From Serripes groenlandicus (lineage: Eukaryota; Mollusca; Bivalvia; Cardiida; Cardiidae), in assembly GCA_031761405.1 (NCBI GenBank), contig JASEVX010000008.1, positions 40,589,175 to 40,653,174 of the forward strand: a stretch of DNA of 64,000 nt. Direction: 5' to 3'. A model generated the notes under the pieces. The model worked only from the letters and a program-made list of their open reading frames with translations, ran no database searches and was not told the DNA's origin. The position numbers and the translations under genes were made by a program. This document shows positions 1 to 11,174 of this stretch, piece by piece. Numbering within the stretch: the first letter of the stretch is position 1; every line of letters begins with the position of its first letter.

Positions 1-173
1 CATATGGACACACCAGAGTATTCACTGTTTGCAGATGGTAAGAAGTTGTGGCTCAAAAATAGAATTCTCATTTCAGTGCTGAATGAAAATTGGAACATTT
101 GAAATTTCAAGGTCTGTAACAATAGGAAAACTCTAGCTGAATGAGGAGATAATACATTGTTTCGAATTAATAT

Positions 174-602
174 TTGGGATTAAACGCCATTTACAACAAT
201 TGTTCAGTATTATCACGGCAGCCAGTTCACCTACTCATGTGTTTCCTGGGTTTCTCACACAAGTATTCCACACAGCAGGCTGCTTTTCCACAAAGACTAT
301 TAGCCCATTGGTGGGAGATGAATGACACTTGTCACAGGGACTTTTGTCAATCTTTTGAAAGAAAGTTGACAGAGCTAGGGGTAAAAACTCACAACCCCTG
401 GTTTTTAACACCAGTATTCCACACAACATACTTTCCAAGCAACTGGCTGTTTTTCGACATAGACTATTAGCCCATTGGTGGCAGACAAATGAAGCTTGTC
501 ACAGTGACTTTTGTCCAAGGTTGGAAAGAATCCTGGTAGAGGTGGGATTCCAACACCAAAAACCCTCGCTACCGATTGAGCTACTAGGGCTTGGCCCCTT
601 AC
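174..602 (-). mobile_element. tRNA-derived SINE pair (tail plus full 5' head), reverse orientation
   Basis: Read on the minus strand, a tRNA-like head near 540-600 (TAGCTCAATCGGTAGCGAGG) is followed by the shared body (AAAGTCACTGTGACAAG; CCACCAATGGGCTAATAG). A second, overlapping body follows at 174-400, ending with a GGCGTTTAAT-type tail. Probably two copies joined, or an internal duplication. Confidence 0.6.
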
Positions 603-726
603 CAAGAGAAAACTAAAGGAGGGCCATTGGCTTTTTCTTCAAGAAAAGGCATGCTTGCAAAATAGAATTTTAGCCCAGGAATCACAGCTTCTGTCTGGCT
701 TTCTGCCTAGCACTTGGTATACTGAC

Positions 727-821
727 CTTTTTGTCCCAAAACTAGATGAGTACTCTCTGGCAAACAGGAGATGTTTTAACAAGTAGCCTTGTATACACAG
801 CACCAATGCTTTGGTCCCACA
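727..821 (-). CDS. Exon 11 of the MINDY-4-like gene: catalytic-loop exon, cysteine replaced
   Basis: The acceptor TATTCTTGTTTTACAG is strong. The exon reads CGTKALVLCIQGYLLKHLLF, then AREYSSSFGTK. This aligns without gaps to the MINDY motif GGPCG-(4)-VQ-(6)-LLF. The helix residues (IQG, LLKHLLF) are kept, but lysine stands where active enzymes have cysteine. From memory, MINDY-4B has GGTRA at this site, which is close to CGTKA. I end the exon at donor GTCAGT (phase 2). Later exons, with the expected catalytic His region, are beyond the left edge. Confidence 0.78.
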
Positions 822-1204
822 CTGTAAAACAAGAATAGAGATACAGTTCAAATATACAAGAAATCTGCAGTTGATTTTGTTTAATAGATTTGGTATCAAA
901 GATGGAATATCATTTTCTACAAATGAAAGCATGATTTTTTAATTGAGTTGAAAACACTGTTACAAAAGAAGAAATTGCTCATCATGAGAAATGAATCCTG
1001 TTGCAACAAAGATTTCAAAAGTTGTGTTCTGCAGATGTGCCAAAATGTGTATGCAATTAGGAAAGGGCTTAGATGTTTGGAAAGCTCTTGATCAGGCAAG
1101 TCTCGATCAGGCAAATCTTTATTTGACCTTCAAACTATATGTTGTGGGTACTCAAAAGAATCTAATCAATGAGATAATTAATTGGGTAATAAGATGAACA
1201 AGTT

Positions 1205-2010
1205 AATGTCGTATTGCAAGCAATACAAAAGACCGCTACCGGACGAGGACAGCACATTGTGTATTGTATGTGCATTTGTTGACAGAAAACAGCAATGCAC
1301 TGCATACATTTTGGATACAGTCCTATCAAACATTTCTCATTTCGACCTTTGACCTGTAAGTGTGACCTGGACTTTCCAGTAACAGGCCTGTGTCTTGTGC
1401 GCCACATGTCACCTCATCATGGTGAACATGTGTGCCCAGTAACTTGGGAATTCCGTGATGCATGGCTTCTCATTTCAACCTTTGACCTCTATGTGTGACC
1501 TTGACATTTGGGGTACAGGCCTGGGTCTTGGGCGCGACACGACGCCTCATCATGGTGAACGTTTGTGCCAAGTTTCTTTGAAATCCTATGATGCATGGTT
1601 GAAATGTGGGCCGGACAAGGTAGTCCTATAAAATAGTACTTATTTTGACCTTTGACCTCTAAGTGTGACCTTGACATTTGAGGTACAGGCCTGGGTCTTG
1701 AGCATGACAGGCTGCCGCATCATGGTGAAAGTTTGTGCCAAGTTTCTTAGAAATCCTATGATGCATGGTGGAGATGCGGGGCCTGAAAAGGTAATCCTAT
1801 CAAACAGTACTCATTTTGACTTTTGACCTCTAACTGTGACCTTGACATTTGAAGTACAGGCCTGGGTCTTGTGAGTGACACGCCACCTCATCATGGTGAA
1901 AGTTTCTTTGAAATCCTATGATTCATGGTTAAGATGCGGGCCTGACAAGGTTATGTGGGACAGACAGACAGACGGAATCGACCAAACCTGTAGTCCCCAA
2001 ACCAATCTTC
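1205..2010 (+). repeat. Tandem repeat of about 170 bp with GACA microsatellite end
   Basis: Four units begin TTTGACCTsTAAGTGTGACC at about 1345, 1480, 1649 and 1821, each carrying CAGGCCTGGGTCTTG and ATCATGGTGAA boxes. The last is followed by GACAGACAGACAGACGGAA. A core array plus short-motif microsatellite resembles the pearl plan, but the ends are not clear. Confidence 0.55.
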
Positions 2011-2245
2011 GATCAGTAGGAGACTAATATCTGGACTTATGAACAATTTCTCCATTTCTCCCAAACATGTTTTTTCTTGTTTCAAGTCATCCGCTGGAAA
2101 GGCACCAAAAGCTATTTGCCTCAATGTAAGATTTAATTATAGATATCGATGAAAGATTCAATTCTAGATATCTATGTAATCATCACAATGTGATGCAATT
2201 TTACATAAATAAAAGTAAATCACGCAACTGAAACATGACTTTCGA

Positions 2246-2447
2246 TTAATTATTTACCCCTTATCTCTTTCCTACTTGCAGACACATTGTAGTGCATCTG
2301 CGAGCAATTTCTCCTTATGTCACAATGTTTTCAACTTTATAATGAATTGATACTTTATTTATATTTTTTTTTTGAGGTTTTCAATAATTTGCTTAGTTAT
2401 TTTCAAAAAAGTCAGCTGCAGATTTGTGTTATGTGGGAAAGGGTTAA
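2246..2447. mobile_element. TTAA-MITE, degenerate
   Basis: Retains TTAA at both limits, a central CAATTTCTCC...CACAATGTTTTCAA block and the right end GTGGGAAAGGGTTAA; the left end is heavily mutated. Confidence 0.5.
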
Positions 2448-2644
2448 ACTGGATGGCGCCAGACAACAGGCGTTTCAAACCTTTCCCAAATATGTATGAC
2501 ATTTAACACCTCTGCAGCAGAAGACATATAGTCAAACATATCATAGGGGATTTATTAAACCTCTTCCCACAAGAACTATGTATCAAAATCATTTCAAATG
2601 TTCAAATAATTTAATCAAACATTTCCAATAGATAATGCTGAACC

Positions 2645-2915
2645 CGGGGCCCAGTAACTCAGAGTGTAACAACTCTGGTTTCTTATCCAGGGTTTGTGAG
2701 TTCAAACCCTAGCTTGGCCAACATTCTTTTCAACGTTTGACAAAAGTCAATACGACATGCATCATTCGTCTTCCAACAATGTGGAAAAGAAACAAGTTGC
2801 TTGGAAACACTATTTGCTGTGTTGAGAACTTGTGTGAGAAAGTCAAGAAACATATGGGCAGGTGAACTGTCTGCTGTGATTTGACAAAACAATTGTTGAA
2901 AATGGCATTAAAGGC
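2645..2915 (+). mobile_element. tRNA-derived SINE
   Basis: A degenerate A box (CAGTAACTCAGAGTG) and a good B box (GAGTTCAAACCCT) are followed by the common body and a tail near GGCATTAAAGG. Confidence 0.6.
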
Positions 2916-3239
2916 CAAAGGCTCAAGGTGATCTATTCTGATCCTTAGCTGTCCATCATTCTTCTGTCTTTCACTTTTAGCTTCAAACAACAGCCTTTAG
3001 ACCAAGATAAAAGAGTTTTAGGATCAAATAAGTCAAAGAATGACGGACGAACAGACAGACAGAAGTTGATGGGAGAACTTATCCAAATCTGTGACCCTGT
3101 GAAGGCAGATACACAAAAAGCTGTTTGCTGCAGAGGCAATAAAAGTCATGAAAAGGGATATGAGATATACTCTGTAACTAAAAAGAGGGAAAAATTTAGC
3201 TCCCAGTAATAATTAGATGTTGTAACCAGTGATTGATAT

Positions 3240-3461
3240 TTAACCCTTTCCCTCTTGCTAATGCAATTAGATGCGTCTGCATTCAAGGAATTTTGAACAC
3301 CATGTGCTAAAGGACACGAGCATGAAGAGCAATTTACCATTTTGCCACAATGCTTTCAACCATACTCAATAAACATTCTTTCATTTATTGACATTTTCCA
3401 TATTTATACGCAGGTGTTTTTAAAGTTGTCTGCTGAATGTTGTATGTTGGAAAGGTTTATT
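3240..3461. mobile_element. TTAA-MITE, partly degenerate
   Basis: Left end TTAACCCTTTCCCTCTTG, conserved centre, and a right end eroded to GGAAAGGTTTA. Confidence 0.5.
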
Positions 3462-3603
3462 GACTTGTGTTAGGTTGTTATCTGATATATTACAAGTCAC
3501 GGCATCAAACAAGACGGCAATTATGGCCTTAAATTGATTACCTGAATACCTTGATTAATTATTATTTTGTGGACTTCATGCAAAGCCATTGTAACTGCAT
3601 CCG

Positions 3604-3833
3604 TTAACCCTTTCCCTCATACGACAATTCTGCAGCAGACGACTTTAAACATATTTTGTCAAAAACTAGAAAATCTCTAAAATTGAATGGATAACCTATG
3701 ACTAAAAGTGGAAAACATTGTGGCAAAAAAAGAAATTGCTTGTTTTGAGCAATTTCTTCTTTTGTCACTATGTTTTCATAAAGCTGTCTGCTGCAGAGGC
3801 GTCAGAAAGCGTCTATATGAGGGAAAGGGTTAA
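3604..3833. mobile_element. TTAA-MITE, complete
   Basis: 230 bp from TTAA to TTAA. Terminal inverted repeats TTAACCCTTTCCCTCATA / TATGAGGGAAAGGGTTAA, subterminal CTGCAGCAGACG and its complement, and a central near-palindrome around the GAAATTGC/GCAATTTC blocks. There is no open frame. The CCCT start plus TTAA target is the piggyBac pattern. Confidence 0.8.
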
Positions 3834-3849
3834 CAAAGACCAATATACC

Positions 3850-4073
3850 CTGTAGCTCAGTCAGTAGCGACACAGGCTGTCAATACAGGGGTTGAGAGTT
3901 CAAATCCCAGCTTGGTCATAACTCTTTCCAATGTTTAGCACAAGTCAATATGACAAGCATCATATGTCTTCCACCATTAGGCTAACAATCTTTTGCTTCT
4001 AAGCACTGTTGTGTGGAGTTCTGGTATGAGAAAGCCAGGAAACACATGGATATGATTGAAAAATTGTTGAAAA
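3850..4073 (+). mobile_element. tRNA-derived SINE
   Basis: A clear tRNA-like head (TGTAGCTCAGTCAGTAGCG; B box GAGTTCAAATCCC) is followed by the AAGTCAATATGACAAGCAT body and a tail at TTGAAAATGCG. A truncated MITE follows directly. Confidence 0.65.
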
Positions 4074-4222
4074 TGCGTTTACCCTTTCCCTCATACGACA
4101 ATTCTGCAGCAGACGACTTTGAACGTATTTTGTCAAAACATAGAAAATCTCCATAATTGAATGGATAACCTATGACTAAAAGTGGAAAACATTGTGTCAA
4201 AAGGAGAAATTGCACGTTTTTA
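4074..4222. mobile_element. TTAA-MITE, left half only
   Basis: Begins TTTACCCTTTCCCTCATACG and is clear to AAAAGGAGAAATTGCACG, where it stops next to the CXC gene fragment. Confidence 0.55.
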
Positions 4223-4269
4223 AAATATGATATGATTTGTTAGCGAACTTTGTACTGCTTTCAACCTAT

Positions 4270-4590
4270 TTAATCGTTAAGGTCATCTTCATTAACATCT
4301 GTTTCGATGAGTTTGTTATTGCATTCAGCAAAACATTTACAATTTTCAAGACAGGGTAAACCTGCTGAAATGCACTGGCATTGTCGACTTGATCTGCACG
4401 TTTTATCCGTGCAAAACATATGAGTCAAGTCTCTTACTTCTTTTGGAGCTGGGTCTTTTTCGAAATAGACGGACTGATATGTTCCATTTTCATTTTGTGT
4501 CCAACCGTTTAATCGTCGATCAGGTAGGTCTATGACAGGCAAATGGTTATGACACCATATATAAGCCTGATAAAAAGCTCTTAACGCCAA
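4270..4590 (-). pseudogene. Fragment of a transposon-associated CXC-type cysteine-rich protein
   Basis: An open frame of 106 codons begins RAFYQAYIWCHNHLP, continues through a tryptophan-containing linker and EVRDLTHMFC, and ends in a cysteine cluster (C-x4-C-x5-CQC-x6-C-x3-C-x-C-x3-C). This resembles the C-terminal tesmin/TSO1-like CXC module found on many unnamed invertebrate mobile-element proteins. No upstream domains are seen, and it lies between a truncated MITE and a LINE fragment, so it is probably a relic. The family call is from memory of the pattern, not a search. Confidence 0.45.
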
Positions 4591-4895
4591 CTTTTGAGTC
4601 AGTTAATAAACTTTTGTCGCAAATAATGCATAAACTAGCATTGAAAGTACAATCGTCAATAAATAGTGAGGCCATTGTTTGGTTAATAAATTAAATGTTC
4701 AACACAGATTAAGAACAACCTTGATCTCTTCAATACAAGAACATACTAGTATAATGTTTATCTTGGAAATTTTCTTACGCAGATATTTTATAAAACTGCG
4801 CCACTGCTTACGTCAGAACAAACGACACCCATTGGCCAGTTAATAAATAACACGCTGACATTTATAAATTTATCTGTTTATCCTATGTTTTTAAC

Positions 4896-5390
4896 ATGAA
4901 GGATGCACAGGGCAATATTGTAAATACTTTTCACAAAGATATTAACAGTTTACTGGATAGTCTCGGTTTATCATATATGCAAATGAAATCAGACATTACC
5001 AATTCTGACGTTGAAATTGTTATTGGGCAAATAAAAGATAGTTACATTCAAAATTGGTTTTCAGATTTAGATAATTCTGCGAAATTACAATGTTACAGAT
5101 CTTTTAAAAGCTACTTTGAACACGAAAAGTATCTCGATTGTGTTAATAACAATAATTACAGAATTACAATAACAAGACTAAGATGTTCATCCCACCATTT
5201 ATTAATTGAGGAAGGACGATATAATAACATCCCTAGGGAAAATAAAATATGTAAAATGTGCAACTGGAATGTTATTGAAAATGAATATCATTTTATACTT
5301 ATATGTCCTTTGTATCGTCAACTGAGAATCCATTTACTTCCAAAATATTATCATATTTGGCCATCACTATATCAATTTAAACAACTAATG
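4896..5390 (+). pseudogene. 3' end of a LINE ORF2 (zinc-knuckle C-terminus), interrupted
   Basis: The open frame reads the C-terminal region that follows reverse transcriptase in many bivalve non-LTR retrotransposons: ITRLRCSSHHLLIE, then the zinc-binding pattern CKMC-x8-H-x4-C (zf-RVT-like), then LYRQLR and a W-PSLYQFKQLM tail. The reverse transcriptase and endonuclease are missing, so the copy is 5'-truncated. At 5391 a pearl-like element interrupts the coding tail. The frame resumes with a shift after that element, at about 6503. Confidence 0.7.
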
Positions 5391-6503
5391 AACAAGAGGC
5401 CCAAGAGGGCCAGTATCGCTCCACGGCCATAAGGCAAAAATAAAATCTCCAAACAGCCCTGCCCCGTGGTGGCTATTTTTTTTACCAACCACCATGGCTT
5501 AAAGGAATCTTGTAGAGTGTCACCAAAGGAAGGTTTCTGCAAAATTATTTGAAAATATGCCTGACACTTTCGGAGGAGAAGATTTTTAAAGTTTTCACTA
5601 TGGTCATATAAGTCAAAATAGCCCCGCCCTCTGGCGGCCATATTTTTCGACCAATCAACATTGGCTTGAAGGAATCTGATAGAGGGTCACCCAATGAACA
5701 TTTCTACAAAATTATTTGAAAATCGGCTGAACACTTTCGGAGAAGAAGATGTTTTAAGTTTTCACTATAGCTATATAACGCAAAAAAGCCCCGCCCCCTG
5801 GCGGCCATGTTTTTCGCCCAATCAACATTTCTTGAAGGAATCTAATTAAGGTTCACACAAGGAACATTTCTACAAAATTATTTGAAAATCGGCCAGACAC
5901 TTTTGGAGGAGAAGATTTTTTAAGTTTGCTCTTTAGCCATATAGGCAAAATAGCCCCGCCCTGTGACGGCCATGTTTTTTTACCAATCAACATGGCTTGA
6001 AGGAATCTGATAGAGGGTCACCCACGGAACATTTCTACATAATTATTTGAAAATCTGCTGAACACTTTTTGAGAAGAAGATTATTTAAGTTTTCACTATA
6101 GCTATATAAGGCAAAAAAGCCCCGCCCCCTGGCGGCCATGTTTTTAGCCCAATCAAAATTTCTTGAAGGAATCTAATAAAGGGTCACCCAAGGAACATTT
6201 CTACAAAATTATTTGAAAATCGGCCTGACACTTTCGGAGAAGAAGATTTTTTAAGTTCTCACTATTTTTTTCTTTCGGTTGCCATGGAAACCAGAATTTT
6301 GAATGGATCAAAAAAAATTGAAGGAATTTAGTAGAGGACATTGAGAGGATGCTTCCCATGAAGTTTCAACCAAATTGGCCAAGTGGTTAGGGAGAAGAAG
6401 TCGTTTAAAGGAAAAAGTTAACGCACGCACGCACGCACGCACGCACGACGGACAATTCGCCATGACATAAGCTCGACTGGCTTTCAGCCAGTGGAGCTAA
6501 AAA
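5391..6503 (+). mobile_element. Pearl-like (Helentron-associated) element inserted in LINE
   Basis: Starts AACAAGAGGCCCAAGAGGGCC and contains five head-to-tail copies of a core of about 165 bp (each with a GCCCCGCCCyCTGGCGGCC box at about 5457, 5620, 5787, 5949 and 6117). An ACGC microsatellite at 6420-6446 follows, then a 3' hairpin (CTGGCTTTCAGCCAG) and terminal GGAGCTAAAA. This architecture matches pearl elements of bivalves, now grouped with Helentron-associated elements. There is no coding capacity. Confidence 0.75.
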
Positions 6504-6800
6504 TGATAAACTAAGTATATTATGAAATTTAGTAAATACATATATACATGGCCAATACTAAACGCGATTCTAAAACAGTACCATAGACGGATAGAAATCC
6601 GATAAATGTGCTATTTTAAATCCACAAAATAAACAATCAAAGTTTAGTCAACTTGTATTATATTACACTTTTCTCGAATATTATATATCACATGTCAACA
6701 TGTAACTATACTATATGTATTGCTATACAAGTGTTTATTATGTATATGTTGCAACAACATGTAAAATGTTATGCAAATCTTGAACTTGAACTTGTAAAAT
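6504..6800 (+). mobile_element. LINE tail and 3' UTR after the pearl insertion
   Basis: After the pearl element ends, a short stretch in another frame still reads the expected LINE C-terminus (IYMANTKRDSK) before a stop. AT-rich sequence follows, ending near repeated TTGAACTTGAACTTG, a tail seen on LINEs of this type. The sequence ACACGCTGACATTTATAA occurs at about 4849 and again at about 6974, outside both ends, and may record the original insertion. Confidence 0.5.
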
Positions 6801-7240
6801 AAATCAGTTTATTCAAGCTCTATATTCAACTGACAGATTAAACCACACACATGTTTTTAAAAGAGTATTAAGACCGGTTATATGTCGACTGAATGATAAA
6901 TAATTTGTTAATTAGTCAATATTATGTAGATGTACTTGCTTTAAATAAAATTATCCACTAATCATTTTAAATTGACACGCTGACATTTATAATTTATTAC
7001 GTTGATATATGAAGCAATTGATTTCAGATACATTCATTTAATAAAAACTGTATTAAAATTGAGCATTCAGAACGATCATACTATATGTGCTTAACGATAA
7101 GTAAACTGTTAATTAGACAATGTTATGTACACATTTTAAATTGCTTTAAACGCCGATTACATAGATTCATTTGCATGTTTACAAACACAATCATTGATAA
7201 ATTCAATACGTTAAACGTCTTTAATAAAACAATAACAATA

Positions 7241-8064
7241 AACCTTATGAATCATATACTTTTGGAAGATATCCAAAACATACGTATTATCCGAATTACT
7301 CTTCTTATACTTTCACTTTCCTATATAAAATAAAGGAACATTTTCCTAGTTTGAAGCGTCAATAACTTTTTCTGTAAGAGACGGATTTCTATGTGATTTT
7401 TTTTGGTAAACATGTACATCTATACCTTCCGGAAAATATCAATATCGTTTTGTTATACTTCCGGTAGAACCTTTGAAAAACACCAACCCGTTTTCTACAG
7501 GCCTATACCAATAAGTTTGTTAATGCCTTGATTTTTTGTTCAGTGTTTAATGCCACTTTCAACAATTTTTCGGTCATATCATTGCATTTCCTAGGTAATT
7601 TACCAGTATTACACACCTCACAACCCTAAGCGCCAAGGAAGGCAGCAATTACAACCTTATGAATCATATACTTTTGGAAGATATCCAAAACATACGTATT
7701 ATCCGAATTACTCTTCTTATACTTTCACTTTCCTATATAAAATAAAGGAACATTTTCCTAGTTTGAAGCGTCAATAACTTTTTCTGTAAGAGACGGATTT
7801 CTATGTGATTTTTTTTGGTAAACATGTACATCTATACCTTCCGGAAAATATCAATATCGTTTTGTTATACTTCCGGTAGAACCTTTGAAAAACACCAACC
7901 CGTTTTCTACAGGCCTATACCAATAAGTTTGTTAATGCCTTGATTTTTTGTTCAGTGTTTAATGCCACTTTCAACAATTTTTCGGTCATATCATTGCATT
8001 TCCTAGGTAATTTACCAGTATTACACACCTCACAACCCTAAGCGCCAAGGAAGGCAGCAATTAC
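7241..8064 (+). repeat. Recent direct tandem duplication, 2 x 412 bp
   Basis: 7241-7652 and 7653-8064 are nearly identical over their full length, head to tail. Each copy ends with a reversed SINE tail fragment (TTAATGCCACTTTCAACAATTTTTCGGTCATATCATTGCATTTCC...). No gene lies in either copy. Confidence 0.85.
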
Positions 8065-8185
8065 TACCATTTTTGAAGCGTATGGTATGATTAGTAAATG
8101 AAAGCAAATCAGAAAGACGGACAGACAGGGATTGAGAAGTTACGCTCTGTCAGGCAGGCTTCACAAAAAGGAATTCACAATGCTT

Positions 8186-8415
8186 TTAACCCTTTCCCTC
8201 ATATGACAATTTTGCAGCAGACGACTTTGAACGTATTTTGTCAAAACATAGAAAATCTTCATAATTGAATGGATAACCTATGACAAAAAATGGAAAACAT
8301 TGTGGTAAAAGGAGAAATTACACGTTTTGTGCAATTTCTTCTTTTGTCACTATGTTTTCATAAAGCCGTCTCCTGCAGAGGCGTCAGAAAGCGTCTATAT
8401 GAGGGAAAGGGTTAA
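8186..8415. mobile_element. TTAA-MITE, complete
   Basis: 230 bp, TTAA to TTAA, very close to the copy at 3604-3833 in sequence and orientation, so probably from the same recent burst. Confidence 0.8.
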
Positions 8416-8484
8416 GGACATTATTACCTGGTGTTCCTTGAGAGGAATGAACTGCTGTATGAATTATGAATGACTCTCAGAGTC

Positions 8485-8894
8485 TTAACTATTTCCTGCA
8501 TTCAACAATTCTGCAGCAGACGACTTGAAAAAATTGTTTAGGCAGGGAAAGTGCAATTATCAAACAGAGTTGCAAACATTGAGGAAAATGGAGAAATTGC
8601 TCATAATAAGGAATTTCTCTGCTTGCCACAATGTTTTTAAAAAGTTGTTCTACTGCATAGGCATCAAAAAGTGTCTGTATGTGGGAATTAGGGATAACTG
8701 GTTTTTTGAATAACAGATTTGTTTCTGAATAGGCCTAGCTAATTCATTAAATTAAGCCTTTCCCAAAAGTATACATAGTTTGACGCGTCTTAACCAGATG
8801 ACTCTTGCAAGAATTCAATCTTATTTAATAATGTTATCCGTGTATATTTTCAAAGTCGTCTACTGTAGACTAAATGTACGAGGGAAAGGGTTAA
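8485..8894. mobile_element. Two adjacent degenerate TTAA-MITEs
   Basis: One at about 8485-8700 (CTGCAGCAGACGACTT left, GTGGGAATTAGGGATAA right) and a shorter one at 8752-8894 ending GAGGGAAAGGGTTAA. Confidence 0.5.
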
Positions 8895-9169
8895 TTTTAG
8901 ATACAGACGGCACTTGAAAACATTATGGAAAGTGAAATTAATTCTTTAGAGCAGACCATTCTGAAAAATATCATATCAGAGAAACACTTAACCCATTCCA
9001 ACACACAACTTTGGACACATCTAGTCGACAAATCAATTCATCAATTCATCTTAATAAAATTAAAGTTTAATCACTAAATACAGTTGGAAACATTGCTTAA
9101 AAAAAAAAGTAATTGGTCATGAGTATCTTTTCCTTTAGCCATAATGATTTTAAAATTCGTCTGCTGCGA

Positions 9170-9412
9170 ATGTGTAACAAGAACGCCAATCTTCGTCCAT
9201 TTTATTCTAAGTAGAAAAAGGGGCATTACTGAATAATTATTAAAACCAGAGTTATCTGACTTGGTATAGACATGCCTATTGTTCTTAGGAACATGTGTTG
9301 TTTGTGTACCATTCATTTTAAAATGTTGAACAGTTTTTGAGGTAAGGTTAACATTTTGTGTCGACGACACTGACGACAACGCCAAAGGTATCACAATATA
9401 TAGCTCAACCTT
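9170..9412 (+). mobile_element. AACAAGAACGCC-type repeat, first copy
   Basis: Begins near TAACAAGAACGCC and shares GGGGCATT, TGACTTGGTAyAGACATG and GTGTCGAC boxes with 12723-12975. Ends near TATAGCTCAACC. The AACAAG start and GAC-rich, AGCTC end are pearl-like. The strand of the parent family is inferred. Confidence 0.45.
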
Positions 9413-9607
9413 TTTTATTCGAAAAAACAGACTAGCTAAAAATATGTCGGCATGATTGCTGGGATGGATTTATTGACCTTTCAATTGATGAGGAAAAATT
9501 CGTAGTGAAATATGGCATCATTGCAAATCATGTCAGCCAATAAAACTGGTTAAACATTCATGTTTGTACAATCAATTAGGAAAAGTCAAGGTAAGGTAGT
9601 TTGATAA

Positions 9608-9836
9608 TTAACCCTTTCTAACATATATACGCTTTATTATGCCTCTTTAGCAGATGACTTTTGAAAACATTGTGATTAAATGAGAAATTGCTCATGATGA
9701 GCAATTTCTCATTTTGCCACAAGGTTTTCAACTCTATTTAATAATTAAACTTTCATTTATGGAGATTTATCATGATTTTGCCAATATGTTTAGAAAGTCA
9801 TCTGTTGCAGATTGTTTGTATGTGGGACAGGGTTTA
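9608..9836. mobile_element. TTAA-MITE, full length, diverged
   Basis: TTAACCCTTTCTAACATA left, central hairpin with GAAATTGCTCATGATGAGCAAT, right end GGGACAGGGTTTAA. Confidence 0.65.
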
Positions 9837-9898
9837 ATCAGATTGGACTTGATTTATTTTGTTTGATCTGGCTCACAATGTAGTTCTTCCACTTCACA

Positions 9899-10560
9899 TT
9901 AACTCTTTCCCACATACAACTAATCTGTGGCAGATGAATTATAAAAACAGCTCGGCAAAAATATGGAAAAACCACTAAAAATGAAAGTGTAATTACTGTG
10001 AAAAGTTGAAAACACTATGGCAAAAGGAGATATTGCTCACTGACCATCACATGAAAATTCATTTGAAGATGAAATTGGTCCAGTGGTTAGACCCTTTTCC
10101 ACATTATAACAAATCTGGTTGATTGCTTGGTGTTTTACCCCACTTTCAACACTTTTTCAGTTATATCATGGCATTTCCTGGGTAAGCTACCAGTACTTCT
10201 GGTCCATTAATCCCGACACCCTGAGCATCAAGGAGGGCAGCCATTACTACCACTTTTAAAGTCTATGGTATGACCTGGCCAGGGATCAAGCCGCAACCTC
10301 CAACTCAGAAGGCGTATGCAATACCATTACAACATCGAGGCACAACAAATCTGAATCATACATGACATCTTGTTACATAATATGGGAAATCTCTATAAAT
10401 GAAAGAACAATTATTGACAAAAATTGAAAACACTGGCAAAAGGAGAAAAGGCTCATAATGAGCAATTTCTCATTTTGCCACAATTTTTTCAAAATTTATC
10501 TGCTGCTAGGGCATCATAAAGAGTCTGTATGTTATACAGGGTAGAGAGGGTAAAAAGGAT
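9899..10560. mobile_element. TTAA-MITE fragments, one split by a SINE
   Basis: 9899-10045 is a left-part copy. A second copy starts about 10085, is interrupted by a reversed SINE at about 10118-10345, and resumes at CACAACAAATCTG to about 10550. Confidence 0.5.
10118..10345 (-). mobile_element. SINE (second type) inside a MITE
   Basis: Read on the minus strand: a tRNA-like remnant, GGTTGCGGCTTGATCCC (B-box-like), a body with TACCCAGGAAATGCC, and a tail at AGTGGGGTAAAAC. The same body recurs at 38.6 and 43.3 kb. Confidence 0.5.
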
Positions 10561-10595
10561 TAATTTTTTAATATTACTGTATAAATTTAGTGTTA

Positions 10596-10712
10596 TTTAC
10601 AGCCAGGGACCTTCCCAAGTCATTTAGTGTTATTTACAACCAGAGACATTCCCAAGTCGTTAAATGAGGGACTTGGCGTTCCCAAGTCATTAAATGAGGG
10701 ACTTGCCAATGA
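10596..10712. repeat. Short tandem/inverted repeat with CCCAAGTC motif
   Basis: TTTAGTGTTATTTACA is repeated at a spacing of about 43 bp. CCCAAGTCrTTAAATGAGGG and its partial complement GAGGGACTTGG then recur. No function is visible. Confidence 0.5.
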
Positions 10713-10904
10713 CATTCTACTCAACGGCTAATTACATTTACAACATGTGTTCCATTTAAGGAAAATGGCAAGATAATTAACAAGAAAAGGTGGTCATAAT
10801 TCTTTCAGTATCATGAATGAGGAATTTATTGGAAAAGGTTAATGGGTGGTCTGTGAGTGCCATTCTCCATAACTGAAACAATGATCTCAATGTCCTTACC
10901 ACTC

Positions 10905-11120
10905 CAACCGGTTTGATGGCTCCGCAGCAGACGACTTTTGAAAACATTGTGTCAAAAGGAGAAAATTCTTATATTGACCAATTTTCCCTTTTGCAATAAT
11001 TTTTGCAACTCTACTTAAAAATGATCCTTTCATTTAAGGACATTTTTTCTATTTTTGCCTCGATAGTTTAAAGTTGTATATGCTGCTTATTAGTTGTAGA
11101 TGCTATTAAACTAATATACA
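10905..11120. mobile_element. TTAA-MITE, degenerate
   Basis: CCGCAGCAGACGACTTTTGAAAAC and the AAAGGAGAAAA / TTTTCCCTTTTGC core remain; the ends are lost. Confidence 0.4.
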
Positions 11121-11174
11121 GTAGACCACATTTGAAAACATGCTTTTATATCTATGAAAATATTATTCATTCAT

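Noticed and set aside
6416..6450. ACGC microsatellite as an independent locus
   Set aside because: It is a fixed part of the pearl element, present at the same place in several copies.
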